A DNA stretch of 64,000 nucleotides from JACQFK01 sp964619955 (GTDB taxonomy: Bacteria; Planctomycetota; MHYJ01; JACPRB01), in NCBI GenBank assembly GCA_964619955.1, contig CAZUJF010000002.1, forward strand, positions 124,001 through 188,000, in the 5' to 3' direction. Below, one piece after another: positions 1 to 7,611 of this stretch (positions within the stretch are counted from its first letter, which is position 1; each line of letters opens with the position of its first letter). The notes under the pieces were generated by a model that saw only the letters and a program-made list of their open reading frames with translations, did no database searches and was not told where the DNA came from. A program made the translations under genes and the position numbers.

Positions 1-24
1 CCGCCGGGAGCTCTGAGGGCGGAC

Positions 25-30
25 TATAAT
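25..30 (+). promoter_or_regulatory. Putative -10 box (TATAAT) of the ParB/HD-GYP gene
   Basis: A perfect TATAAT lies 12 nt before the ATG at 43. No TTGACA-like -35 box is visible, although only 24 bases precede it in the window. The 12-nt gap has no Shine-Dalgarno sequence, so the transcript would have a leader of about 5-6 nt. The same box and spacing recur at etfB and at the protein kinase gene. Confidence 0.5.
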
Positions 31-42
31 CCCCTGACAAGC

Positions 43-1569
43 ATGATCGGCGAAGACCGGAGCGCGCGCGTCGAAAAGATCGCCCTGGGCCGCATCCGCA
101 ACCGGGGCATCCCGGTGCGGGCGAACGCGGTCGAGGGGGAGATCCGGAAGCTCGCGGCCTCCATCCGGAAGTACGGGCTGCTCCAGCCCATCGTCGTGCG
201 GCCCGCCGGCAAGGACTTCGAGGTCGTCTGCGGCCAGCGCCGCTTCCAGGCGGTTCGGCAGCTGGGCTTCGGCGAGATCGTCGCCGTCGTCCGCACGCTG
301 GACGACCGCCAGGCCTTCGAGGTCGCGGTCGCCGAGAACGCCCGCCGCGAGCCCTTTTCAGCGGCGGACCGGGCGGAGCTGCTCCGGCGCCTCCTGGCGA
401 TGTTTCCCGGGCGGCCGGACGGCGAACTGGAGGAATGGCTGGGGGCGGCGGCCGTCTCCGCTGAAGAAGCGCCGCCTTCCCCTCCGGCGGGCCTGGACGA
501 CTGGCTGATGTCGCTCCCAGAGACGGAGGGGAAATCAAGCAACGTCTCGGTCGTGATGGCGGGCGGCCCGGGGCAGTCCGGCGCGGCCGATCCGGGGCCG
601 GCGGCGGCGCCCGCCCCCGCGGTGGCCGTGTCGTCAGGTCTCGCCGGGGACACCCGCGTCCTCGTGCGTCCCGACGCCGACGCCGGCGAGGGCATGGTCT
701 ACAAGCGCAACCTGCTCTGGCGGGTGAAGACGCTGATCAACAAGCTGACCAAGTCCGGCAAGCTCGACGCTCCGCTGATGGAGCACATCGTGTCCGAGCT
801 CGTCCATCGCATCGACACGGAGGCGCTGCCGGACTTCCTGGACCTCAGCTACCGGGGCCGCACCAAGCGCTATGTGACGCGGCACTGCCTCAATGTGGCC
901 AAGCTGGCGATGTTCCTCGCGCGCTCGCTCGGCATGGGCCCCGAGGAGGTGCGCGACGTCGCCATCTGCGGCCTGCTGCACGACGTGGGCATGATGAAGG
1001 TGAAACACGACGTCTTCACCAAACACGCCGCGCTCGACAAGGACGAATGGGAGCAGGTGAAGGGGCATCCCATCGAGGGCGCGCTGCTGTTGACGAAGGA
1101 GGTCGTGCTCCGCGACGTGGTGGCGCGCGTGGCGCTCGAGCACCACGAGAAGCCCGACGGGACGGGGTATCCGCAGGGCAAGAAGAAGAACGAGATCCAT
1201 CTCTACGCGCGGATCATCAACGTGGTGGACACCTACGGCGCGATGGTCTCGCCGCGGGCGCACCGCCTGCCGATGCTCCCCTCGCAGGCGATGCGGATCG
1301 TGATGGACGACGGCGCCAAGGGCATGCTCGACTGGGAGCTGGTGCAGTCCTTCGTGAAGGCGATGTCGATGTACCCGCTGGGCAGCTATCTGCGGCTCGA
1401 GGGCGGGGAGATCGCGCGGGTCGTGCGCGCCCAGCCGGACCTGCCGGACAAGCCGGTGATCGCCGTGGTGGCCGACGCCCAGCGCAACATCCTCCGGACT
1501 CCCGTCGAGATCGACCTCGCGATGACGGAGCCGATGCCCAAGTTCGAGCCGATCGCCTCGCCGATCTGA
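43..1569 (+). CDS. ParB-like nuclease/CTPase-fold domain fused to HD-GYP phosphodiesterase domain
   Basis: The 508-residue product has two recognisable parts. Residues about 10-115 resemble the ParB/Srx N-terminal domain, with a box-II-like motif CGQRRFQA at 63-70 and the following AENARR segment. Residues about 225-425 form an HD-GYP domain: the HD pair is at 313-314 and the signature HHEKPDGTGYP at 367-377. HD-GYP proteins usually hydrolyse cyclic di-GMP. Here the HDxGK lysine is replaced by Met (HDVGMM), so catalysis cannot be assumed. A Pro/Ala-rich linker (about 135-215) joins the two domains. There is no signal peptide or membrane segment, so it is probably cytoplasmic. The gene stands alone and converges on the RND operon 4 nt away. 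I know of no standard family with this architecture; the function is open. Confidence 0.85.
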   Translation: MIGEDRSARVEKIALGRIRNRGIPVRANAVEGEIRKLAASIRKYGLLQPIVVRPAGKDFEVVCGQRRFQAVRQLGFGEIVAVVRTLDDRQAFEVAVAENARREPFSAADRAELLRRLLAMFPGRPDGELEEWLGAAAVSAEEAPPSPPAGLDDWLMSLPETEGKSSNVSVVMAGGPGQSGAADPGPAAAPAPAVAVSSGLAGDTRVLVRPDADAGEGMVYKRNLLWRVKTLINKLTKSGKLDAPLMEHIVSELVHRIDTEALPDFLDLSYRGRTKRYVTRHCLNVAKLAMFLARSLGMGPEEVRDVAICGLLHDVGMMKVKHDVFTKHAALDKDEWEQVKGHPIEGALLLTKEVVLRDVVARVALEHHEKPDGTGYPQGKKKNEIHLYARIINVVDTYGAMVSPRAHRLPMLPSQAMRIVMDDGAKGMLDWELVQSFVKAMSMYPLGSYLRLEGGEIARVVRAQPDLPDKPVIAVVADAQRNILRTPVEIDLAMTEPMPKFEPIASPI

Positions 1570-1573
1570 GGCG

Positions 1574-4500
1574 TCAGGCCGGGCGCTCCGGGGACGCTTC
1601 CAGCCCCCTGGCTTCGGGAGCTTCCACCTTCACCCGCCCGGGGAGGATCAGGTAGGCGCAGGGCACCGCGAAGAGCGTGAAGAACGTCGACACGAGCATG
1701 CCGCCGATGACGACGAGCGCCATCGGGACGCGGGTCTCCGAGCCCGGCCCCAGCGCGAGCGCCGGGGGGATCGCGGCGGCGATCGTCGAGATGGACGTCA
1801 TCAGGATCGGCCGCAGGCGCACCGGACAGGCCTCCAGCAGCGCCGTGCGCACGTCCTTGCCCTCCGCGCGCACGTGATTCGTGAATTCCACGAGCAGGAT
1901 CGAGTTCTTCTTCACCAGGCCCATCAGCAGCACGACGCCGATCATGCTGTACATGTTGAGCGAGGCGTCCCCCCATCGCAGCGCCAGGATGGCCCCCGTG
2001 ATGCTGAACGGCATCGCCAGCAGCACGATGAGCGGATGGACGAAGCTGTTGAACTGGGAAGCGAGGATCATGTACGCGATGAGCAGGCCCATGATCATCG
2101 CGTCGCGGAACGAGGCGCCGAGGTCCTTGAAGAGGGCGGACGAGCCCGTGAAACGCAGGCCGTAGCCGGCGGGGAGCAGCTCGGCCGACAGGCTTTCGAT
2201 CAGGTCGTTCGCGTCCTTTTGGGATCTGCCCGGGACCAGGTTCGCCGAGACGGTCACCGCGCGCGTGCGGTTGTAGCGCGTGATCGTCTGCACGACGGGC
2301 TCCTCCACCACCGAGACGATCTCGGAGAGGCGCACCCGTTTTCCGTCACGGTTGCGGACGAAGAGCCGCTTCACGTCCTCGGGCCGCGAACGGTGATCCG
2401 ACAGGAGCCGCACCCGGACGTCGTAGCGATGCCCCCCCTCCTTGAACTTGGCCGCGCGCACGCCGCCGACGGTGGCGTTGATCGTCTCCCCGATCGAACG
2501 GATATTGACGCCGAGATCCGCGGCGCGGCGCCGGTCGGGGATGATCTTCACCTCGGGCATGCCCACGAGATAGTCGCTCTTGACGTCGAGCATGAGGCCG
2601 GAGGCGCGACAGCGTTCGACGAAGCGCTCCGCGAGGGCTCCCAGCGTGTCCCATTCCGCCCCGGTGATGGCGAACTGGATCGGAAACTGGGAGCCGCGCG
2701 GCATGAGCCCCTGCAGCTGCAGCCCGGCGGGACGCACCGCGACCATGCCCGGGACGGCCCCCATGTTCTTCCGGATCTCCCCCTCGAAGTCCGCCTGCGT
2801 GATCTGTCCGGGGCGCTCCGCGCGGGGTTTCAGCGTCACGAAGATGAAGCCGCTGTCCACCTCGCCGCCGTCGAAGCCCCCCGTGGCGCTGAAGTAGCGC
2901 AGGACGGCGCCGTGCCCCGCCAGCCAGCGTTCGCATTCCAGGATGCGCCCGTCCGTGTAGTCGAGCGAGGAGCCCACGGGCGTCTGGACGCGGATGATGA
3001 CCATCGACTGGTCCTGGGGGGGCACGATCTCGTAGCGGAGGTCCTTTGCCAGGTACAGCGACCCGACGAAGACGCCGAGCGAGAGGACGAGCACCGTCCA
3101 TTTCCAGCGCAGGCAGGGGGCGAGCATCGAGCGGTAGATCCCGGCGAGGCGGTCGTTGAGGCGGTCCAGAAAGCCGCCCTTGCGGCCTTCCCCGAGCATC
3201 TGGGCGCAGCGGACGGGCGTGAGCGTCAGGGCCTCGAGCAGCGAGAGGGCCACGGCCACGGAGAGCGTCACGCCGAACTGATAGAGGAACTTCCCGATGA
3301 TGCCCTTGAGGAAGGCGATGGGCAGGAAGATGGCGATGATCGACAGCGTGGCCGCGAGCGCGGCCATCGTGATCTCCTTCGTGCCCGAGGCGGCGGCCTC
3401 GACGCGGGGCTTCCCCATCTGCCTGTGCCGCACGATGTTCTCGAGCACCATGATCGCGTCGTCGACGACGATGCCCACCGCGAGCGACAGCCCCAGCAGC
3501 GTGAAGATGTTGAGCGTGAAGCCCAGGAAGTAGATCGCGATGAAGCTGCCCACGATCGAGGTCGGGATCGCCAGGAGGATGTTGAAGGTCGAGGACCAGG
3601 AGCCGAGGAAGAGCCAGCAGACGACCGAGGTCAGCGCCACCGACAGCACGAGCGTGAACTGGATCTCGTGGATGGACTCCTCGACGAAGACCGTGCGGTC
3701 CGAGTTGATCTCCAGGTTCATGCCCGGCGGCAGGGAGGCCTGGAGCTCCGCGACGCGGAGGCGGACGCCCTTGGCGACCTCGACCGCGTTGGCGCCGTAC
3801 TGCTTCTTGATGCCCATCCCCACGGAGGGCACGCCCATCGCGCGGGCGCTGCGCCGGCGGTCCGCGAGCCCGTCCTCGATGACCGCCACCTGTTCCAGGA
3901 ACACGGGCGCGCCGTTCCGGTAGGCGACGACGATCTTGCGGAACTGCTCCACGGAAAGCGCCTCGCCGATCGAGCGCACGTTCATCTCCCGGGTCGCGCT
4001 TTCGATGCGGCCCGCGGGGACCTCGACGTGCTCCCGGCGCAGCGCCTCGAGGATGTCCTCGACCGCGAGCTCGCGCGCCTCCAGCTCCTCGGGCTTGAGC
4101 CAGACCCGCAGCGAGCGCTCCAGGTAGCCGCCCATGTAGATGTCGCCGACGCCCGGCACGGTCTGCAGGCGGTCGCGCAGGACGTTGCGCGCGAAATGGC
4201 TCAGCTCCTGCTGCGCGACCCAGCCCGACAGCGCCACCCACAGGAGCATCTGGTCGTCGGCGTTCGACTTGGCCACGATCGGCGGATCGATGTCGCGCGG
4301 GAGCTGGTTCGCCGCCTGGGCGAGCTTCGCCTGCACCTCCTGGACGGCGACGTCGATCTCCCGGTTCAGGTCGAAGCTGATGACCACCGAGCCGCGGCCC
4401 TGGCGGGCGGTCGAGGAGATGTCCTGGATGCCCTCGACGCTCATGACGACGTCCTCGATGACGTCGAGCACGTCGGTCTCGATGATCTCCGGCGAGGCGC

Positions 4501-4657
4501 CCTCGAGGGTGACGCTGACGCTGACGATGGGGTGGTCGACGTCGGGGTTCTGGCTGATGCCCGTGCGCGACCAGCAGATCGCCCCGAAGACGACGAGGAA
4601 CGCCATCAGCATCCACGCGAGGACGGGGTTCTTGATGGAGGTTTCCGCCAGGCTCAC
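1574..4657 (-). CDS. RND multidrug efflux permease (AcrB/HAE1 type)
   Basis: This is the inner-membrane proton-driven pump of a tripartite efflux system, 1027 residues, the usual RND length. It begins with the typical first helix (after SLAETSIKNPVLAW) and carries the TM4 motif GIVVDDAIMVLENI, whose adjacent acidic residues relay protons in this family, plus two large periplasmic loops. The start is a GTG whose last two bases overlap the TGA of the fusion-protein gene (GTGA, 4-nt overlap); the frame stays open much further upstream but that part only shadows the neighbouring genes. It is the last gene of the marR-OMF-MFP-RND operon. Its substrates cannot be read from sequence; the HAE1-like sequence points to drugs or other hydrophobic compounds rather than metals. 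Confidence 0.95.
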   Translation of the reverse strand: MSLAETSIKNPVLAWMLMAFLVVFGAICWSRTGISQNPDVDHPIVSVSVTLEGASPEIIETDVLDVIEDVVMSVEGIQDISSTARQGRGSVVISFDLNREIDVAVQEVQAKLAQAANQLPRDIDPPIVAKSNADDQMLLWVALSGWVAQQELSHFARNVLRDRLQTVPGVGDIYMGGYLERSLRVWLKPEELEARELAVEDILEALRREHVEVPAGRIESATREMNVRSIGEALSVEQFRKIVVAYRNGAPVFLEQVAVIEDGLADRRRSARAMGVPSVGMGIKKQYGANAVEVAKGVRLRVAELQASLPPGMNLEINSDRTVFVEESIHEIQFTLVLSVALTSVVCWLFLGSWSSTFNILLAIPTSIVGSFIAIYFLGFTLNIFTLLGLSLAVGIVVDDAIMVLENIVRHRQMGKPRVEAAASGTKEITMAALAATLSIIAIFLPIAFLKGIIGKFLYQFGVTLSVAVALSLLEALTLTPVRCAQMLGEGRKGGFLDRLNDRLAGIYRSMLAPCLRWKWTVLVLSLGVFVGSLYLAKDLRYEIVPPQDQSMVIIRVQTPVGSSLDYTDGRILECERWLAGHGAVLRYFSATGGFDGGEVDSGFIFVTLKPRAERPGQITQADFEGEIRKNMGAVPGMVAVRPAGLQLQGLMPRGSQFPIQFAITGAEWDTLGALAERFVERCRASGLMLDVKSDYLVGMPEVKIIPDRRRAADLGVNIRSIGETINATVGGVRAAKFKEGGHRYDVRVRLLSDHRSRPEDVKRLFVRNRDGKRVRLSEIVSVVEEPVVQTITRYNRTRAVTVSANLVPGRSQKDANDLIESLSAELLPAGYGLRFTGSSALFKDLGASFRDAMIMGLLIAYMILASQFNSFVHPLIVLLAMPFSITGAILALRWGDASLNMYSMIGVVLLMGLVKKNSILLVEFTNHVRAEGKDVRTALLEACPVRLRPILMTSISTIAAAIPPALALGPGSETRVPMALVVIGGMLVSTFFTLFAVPCAYLILPGRVKVEAPEARGLEASPERPA

Positions 4658-5748
4658 GGCTTCGCCTCCGCGATGTCGACCGCCATGCCGTCCCGCAGGG
4701 CGGGCGCGCCGTCGACGGCGATGCGGGCCCCGGGGGCCAGGCCCTCGGTGAGCTCCACCCCTCCGGGCACGCGGAGCCCGAGTTTGACGCTGCGGAGCGC
4801 GGCCTTCCCGTCCGGGAGGATCTCGCAGACGATGAAGCCGCGTTCGCCCGGCACGACGGCGCGCTCGGGGACGACGACGTTGCGCTGTTTCCCCGTGACC
4901 ACGCGCACCTGGGCGTAGAGCCCGGCGCGGAACGCCACGTCCGTCCCGGCCACCTCCGCCTTGCACTCCACGGAGCGCGTGAAGGAGTCCGCCTTCTGGC
5001 CGAGGTGGAACAGCTTCGCGGCGAACACCCGCCCCGGGGCGCTGAGCAGCGTGAAGGAGGCCTCCTGGCCCGGCTGCAGGCGCGACGCCTCGAGCTCCGT
5101 CACCGTGAAGCGCAGGTGCAGCGTGGAGACGTTGAGCATGGTGGCGAGCACGGTCTCCGGCTTGACGTACTCCCCTTTCGAGACGAGCTTGCGGTTGATG
5201 ATCCCCTGGATCGGGGCCCGCACCCGCGCGTCCCGGTGGGCCTTCTTCGCGAGCTCCAGCTCGACCCGCGTGCGCTCCTGCTCGGCCTTCGCGCGGTCCC
5301 AGTCGGCCTTCCAGGACGCCATCTGCTCCCCGGTGACCCACTCCTTCTTCTGCTTCAGGCCCTCCTCCTGGAGGGCGAGGCGGTTGCGGTAGATGGTCTC
5401 GCTGAGCGCGGCCGTGGCGCGGGTCCGCTCGACGTCCGCCTGCGCCCGCTCCTCCCAGAGCTTGTGCCGCTCGAGCTCGATCTCGGCGAGGACGCTGGAT
5501 CCGGAGACCCGGTCGCCCTCCTTGAAGCCGACGGAGTCGAGCACGCCGGCGACGCGGGCGGGGATGGAGATCTCCTCGGCGGCGTCGAGCGTCCCGGGCG
5601 CCTCGACCACGTACTCGATCTCCCGCGCCTCCGCCGCCACGACGGTGACGCGCGGCTTGCGCAGGTGCGCGCCGGAGGGCCGCGGCTGTTCGGTGGGCCG
5701 GCAGCCGGCGGCGAGCAGGACGGCCAGGGCGGCGGGGATCATTCTCAT
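4654..5748 (-). CDS. RND periplasmic adaptor (membrane fusion lipoprotein)
   Basis: The 364-residue product is a HlyD/AcrA-type membrane fusion protein. It starts with a lipoprotein signal ending in LAAGC, so Cys16 is probably lipidated and the protein anchored in the inner membrane. A split biotinyl/lipoyl-like domain surrounds a central helical hairpin (about 75-150) rich in Glu, Lys, Arg and Ala, followed by the beta-barrel region. It links the RND pump to the outer-membrane channel. Its ATG overlaps the TGA of the upstream channel gene by 4 nt, and its own TGA overlaps the pump GTG, so all three components are translationally coupled. Confidence 0.93.
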   Translation of the reverse strand: MRMIPAALAVLLAAGCRPTEQPRPSGAHLRKPRVTVVAAEAREIEYVVEAPGTLDAAEEISIPARVAGVLDSVGFKEGDRVSGSSVLAEIELERHKLWEERAQADVERTRATAALSETIYRNRLALQEEGLKQKKEWVTGEQMASWKADWDRAKAEQERTRVELELAKKAHRDARVRAPIQGIINRKLVSKGEYVKPETVLATMLNVSTLHLRFTVTELEASRLQPGQEASFTLLSAPGRVFAAKLFHLGQKADSFTRSVECKAEVAGTDVAFRAGLYAQVRVVTGKQRNVVVPERAVVPGERGFIVCEILPDGKAALRSVKLGLRVPGGVELTEGLAPGARIAVDGAPALRDGMAVDIAEAKP

Positions 5749-7133
5749 GGGGCGCCTTCCGGGGGAATCCGGCCGGCCTGCAGGTCGAGCCGCACCCGGG
5801 CGAGCCGGGCCTGGAAGCGGGTGCGGTCCCGTTCCAGCCGGGTCCGCTGCAGCTGCGTGAACGTCGTGAGCACCTCGACGTTGGTGGCGATGCCGCGGCG
5901 GTATTCCGCCTGGATGATCTCGTAGTTCTCGGCGGCGCTCGCAAAGCCCGCGTCCAGCGCGAGCAGCTCCGCCGTGAAGGCGCGGGCGTCGGACCAGAGC
6001 CGGCTCACCTCGAGTTCGATTTCGCGCCGGAGCCGGCGTTCGCGGAGTTCCGCGGAGCGGACTTCCGAACGCGCCTCGCGGATCTTCGCCTGCGTCACGC
6101 CGCCCTCGAAGAGCGGCATCTCGAAGGAGAGCACGACGTCCCAGTCGACGTCCTGGGAGATGCCCTCCCGGTGGGTGTAGTAGTTGGCGTCCAGGTTGAC
6201 GGTCGGCAGCACGCCGGCGCGGGCGGCGCCGACGCCCTCCCCCGCCGCGAGGGTCTCGGCCCGGCGCTGCCGCAGGTCGGGGCGCGATTCGAGCGCGCGG
6301 CGGACGTGCTCGGCCAGCGGCTCCAGCGGGCCGGGTTCGGGGAGCGTGTCCTTGAGCGCGCGCGTCCCGGGGAGGCCCGTGAGGAAGCGGAGCGCCTCCC
6401 AGGCCACGGCAAGAAGACCCTGGAGCCGCTCGCGGTCGGCCCGCGTCCGGGCGGCCTCGGCCTCCTGCGTGAGCACCTCCGAGCGGCGGGAGATGCCCGC
6501 CCGCTGGCGCTGGACGAGCTCCTGGAGCCGCTCCTCGGCGAGGCGGACGGCGTCCTCCAGGGTGGCCAGCTCGCGTTCGAGCGCCAGCACGGAGTAGAAC
6601 GCCACGGCGACGTCGGCGCAGAGCAGCAGCCGCGCCTGCCGGAGGGCCTCCTCCTGCGCCCCGGCGAGGGCGCTCTGCCGGCGGATCTCATAGACGGATT
6701 CGAGGCCCTTGAAGAGCGTCTGGTGCAGGGTGAACTGGTACTGGGTCCGCTCCTCCAGCGTGAAGCTGGACTGGACGGAGCTGCCCGAGCTCACGCCCCG
6801 GTCGTCCTGGCGGGTGTAGCTTCCCCTGAAGGCGGCGTAGGGGAGCGCCGCGCCAAAGGCCTGTTTGACGCGGAGGCGGATGCGGGCGAGCTCCTCCCCC
6901 TCGAGCGCGAGCGCCTCGCTGCGGAAGAGCGCCATCTGGAAGCAGTCGCCGAGGCCGGGATCCGGGCGGGCGGCGAGCTGCTCGAAGCGCCCGGCGGCGG
7001 CCTCGCGGGGCCGCTCCTCGGGTCCGCGTTCGAAAATCAGCCGGTCGTAATCGCGGCGGTCGCCCTCCTCGAGGCCGCGGCAGGCCGCGGGCGCCGCCAG
7101 GGCCAGGATCGCGGCGAAGGGTCTAAGCTTCAC
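5745..7133 (-). CDS. TolC-like outer-membrane efflux channel
   Basis: The 462-residue product belongs to the outer membrane efflux protein family (TolC/OprM), which forms the trimeric exit duct of RND pumps. It has an N-terminal hydrophobic signal with a Cys near residue 19 (poor lipobox), then two long repeats of coiled-coil helices rich in Arg, Glu and Ala with the usual EAxxxLRxARAELLPTVNL-type segment. The start is GTG at 7133, inside the last codons of marR (11-nt overlap), which fits coupled translation. The neighbours identify it as the partner of the adaptor and pump downstream. Confidence 0.92.
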   Translation of the reverse strand: MKLRPFAAILALAAPAACRGLEEGDRRDYDRLIFERGPEERPREAAAGRFEQLAARPDPGLGDCFQMALFRSEALALEGEELARIRLRVKQAFGAALPYAAFRGSYTRQDDRGVSSGSSVQSSFTLEERTQYQFTLHQTLFKGLESVYEIRRQSALAGAQEEALRQARLLLCADVAVAFYSVLALERELATLEDAVRLAEERLQELVQRQRAGISRRSEVLTQEAEAARTRADRERLQGLLAVAWEALRFLTGLPGTRALKDTLPEPGPLEPLAEHVRRALESRPDLRQRRAETLAAGEGVGAARAGVLPTVNLDANYYTHREGISQDVDWDVVLSFEMPLFEGGVTQAKIREARSEVRSAELRERRLRREIELEVSRLWSDARAFTAELLALDAGFASAAENYEIIQAEYRRGIATNVEVLTTFTQLQRTRLERDRTRFQARLARVRLDLQAGRIPPEGAP

Positions 7134-7557
7134 GGCACTTCCCCAGAATGGCGCCCGCGGTTTCGAGGGCCTGCGCGAGCCGGCCGACGTCGCGCGCCGA
7201 AAGATCGCGCATCAGCCGGCGGAAGCGCTCCCGCCGGAGGAGGGCGAATTTCTTCAGCATCGTGCGCCCCCGCCCCGTCAGCGAGAGGATCGTCTGGCGG
7301 CGGTCCCCGGGAAGGGACCCGCGTTTCAGGTGCCCGCTCCGCACCAGCCGGTCGGACAGCTCGGTCGCCGTCGAGTTGCCGACGCCGAGCATCGCGGCGA
7401 CCCGGGTGAGCGGCGCGGAGCCCTGCTGCTCGAGGGTCCACACGAGGCGCATCTGCGCCAGCGTCACGGACCCCGAGGTCGGCTGCCGCGTGCGGATCGT
7501 GAAAAAGCGGCGCAGCAGCGCCTGCAACAGGAGGTCGAGATCCTCGGCTTTTTTCAT
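7123..7557 (-). CDS. MarR-family repressor of the efflux operon
   Basis: The 144-residue winged-helix protein has the MarR layout: an N-terminal dimerisation helix, a helix-turn-helix around LTRVAAMLGVGNSTATELSD and the wing motif DRRQTILSLTGRG. I chose the ATG at 7557; an upstream in-frame TTG would place the start in the far arm of the operator. It is the first gene of the operon that encodes the RND pump, so it is probably an autoregulating local repressor released by a ligand such as a pump substrate. A near-perfect inverted repeat overlaps its start codon. Confidence 0.92.
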   Translation of the reverse strand: MKKAEDLDLLLQALLRRFFTIRTRQPTSGSVTLAQMRLVWTLEQQGSAPLTRVAAMLGVGNSTATELSDRLVRSGHLKRGSLPGDRRQTILSLTGRGRTMLKKFALLRRERFRRLMRDLSARDVGRLAQALETAGAILGKCREA

Positions 7558-7593
7558 TGCTTCGGGTACCGAATAGTACGGTAACCGAAGCAA
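7557..7593 (-). promoter_or_regulatory. Inverted-repeat operator of marR and the efflux operon
   Basis: Two 14-bp arms (7557-7570 and 7580-7593) are inverted copies with one mismatch, separated by 9 bp. The inner half-sites read GGTACC and GGTAACC. The repeat ends on the first base of the marR start codon and contains a TACTAT sequence (7573-7578, minus strand) that could be the -10 box. Size and symmetry suit a MarR dimer that blocks RNA polymerase. It is the most symmetrical element in this intergenic space. Confidence 0.7.
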
Positions 7594-7611
7594 TCCAGTT
7601 GCAGGCCGCCG

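Noticed and set aside
1874..4918. A 1014-codon open frame on the plus strand across the RND and adaptor genes
   Set aside because: It is the antisense shadow of the pump genes in GC-rich DNA; the product is a His/Asp/Arg-rich string without domains, while the minus strand encodes clear RND and adaptor proteins.
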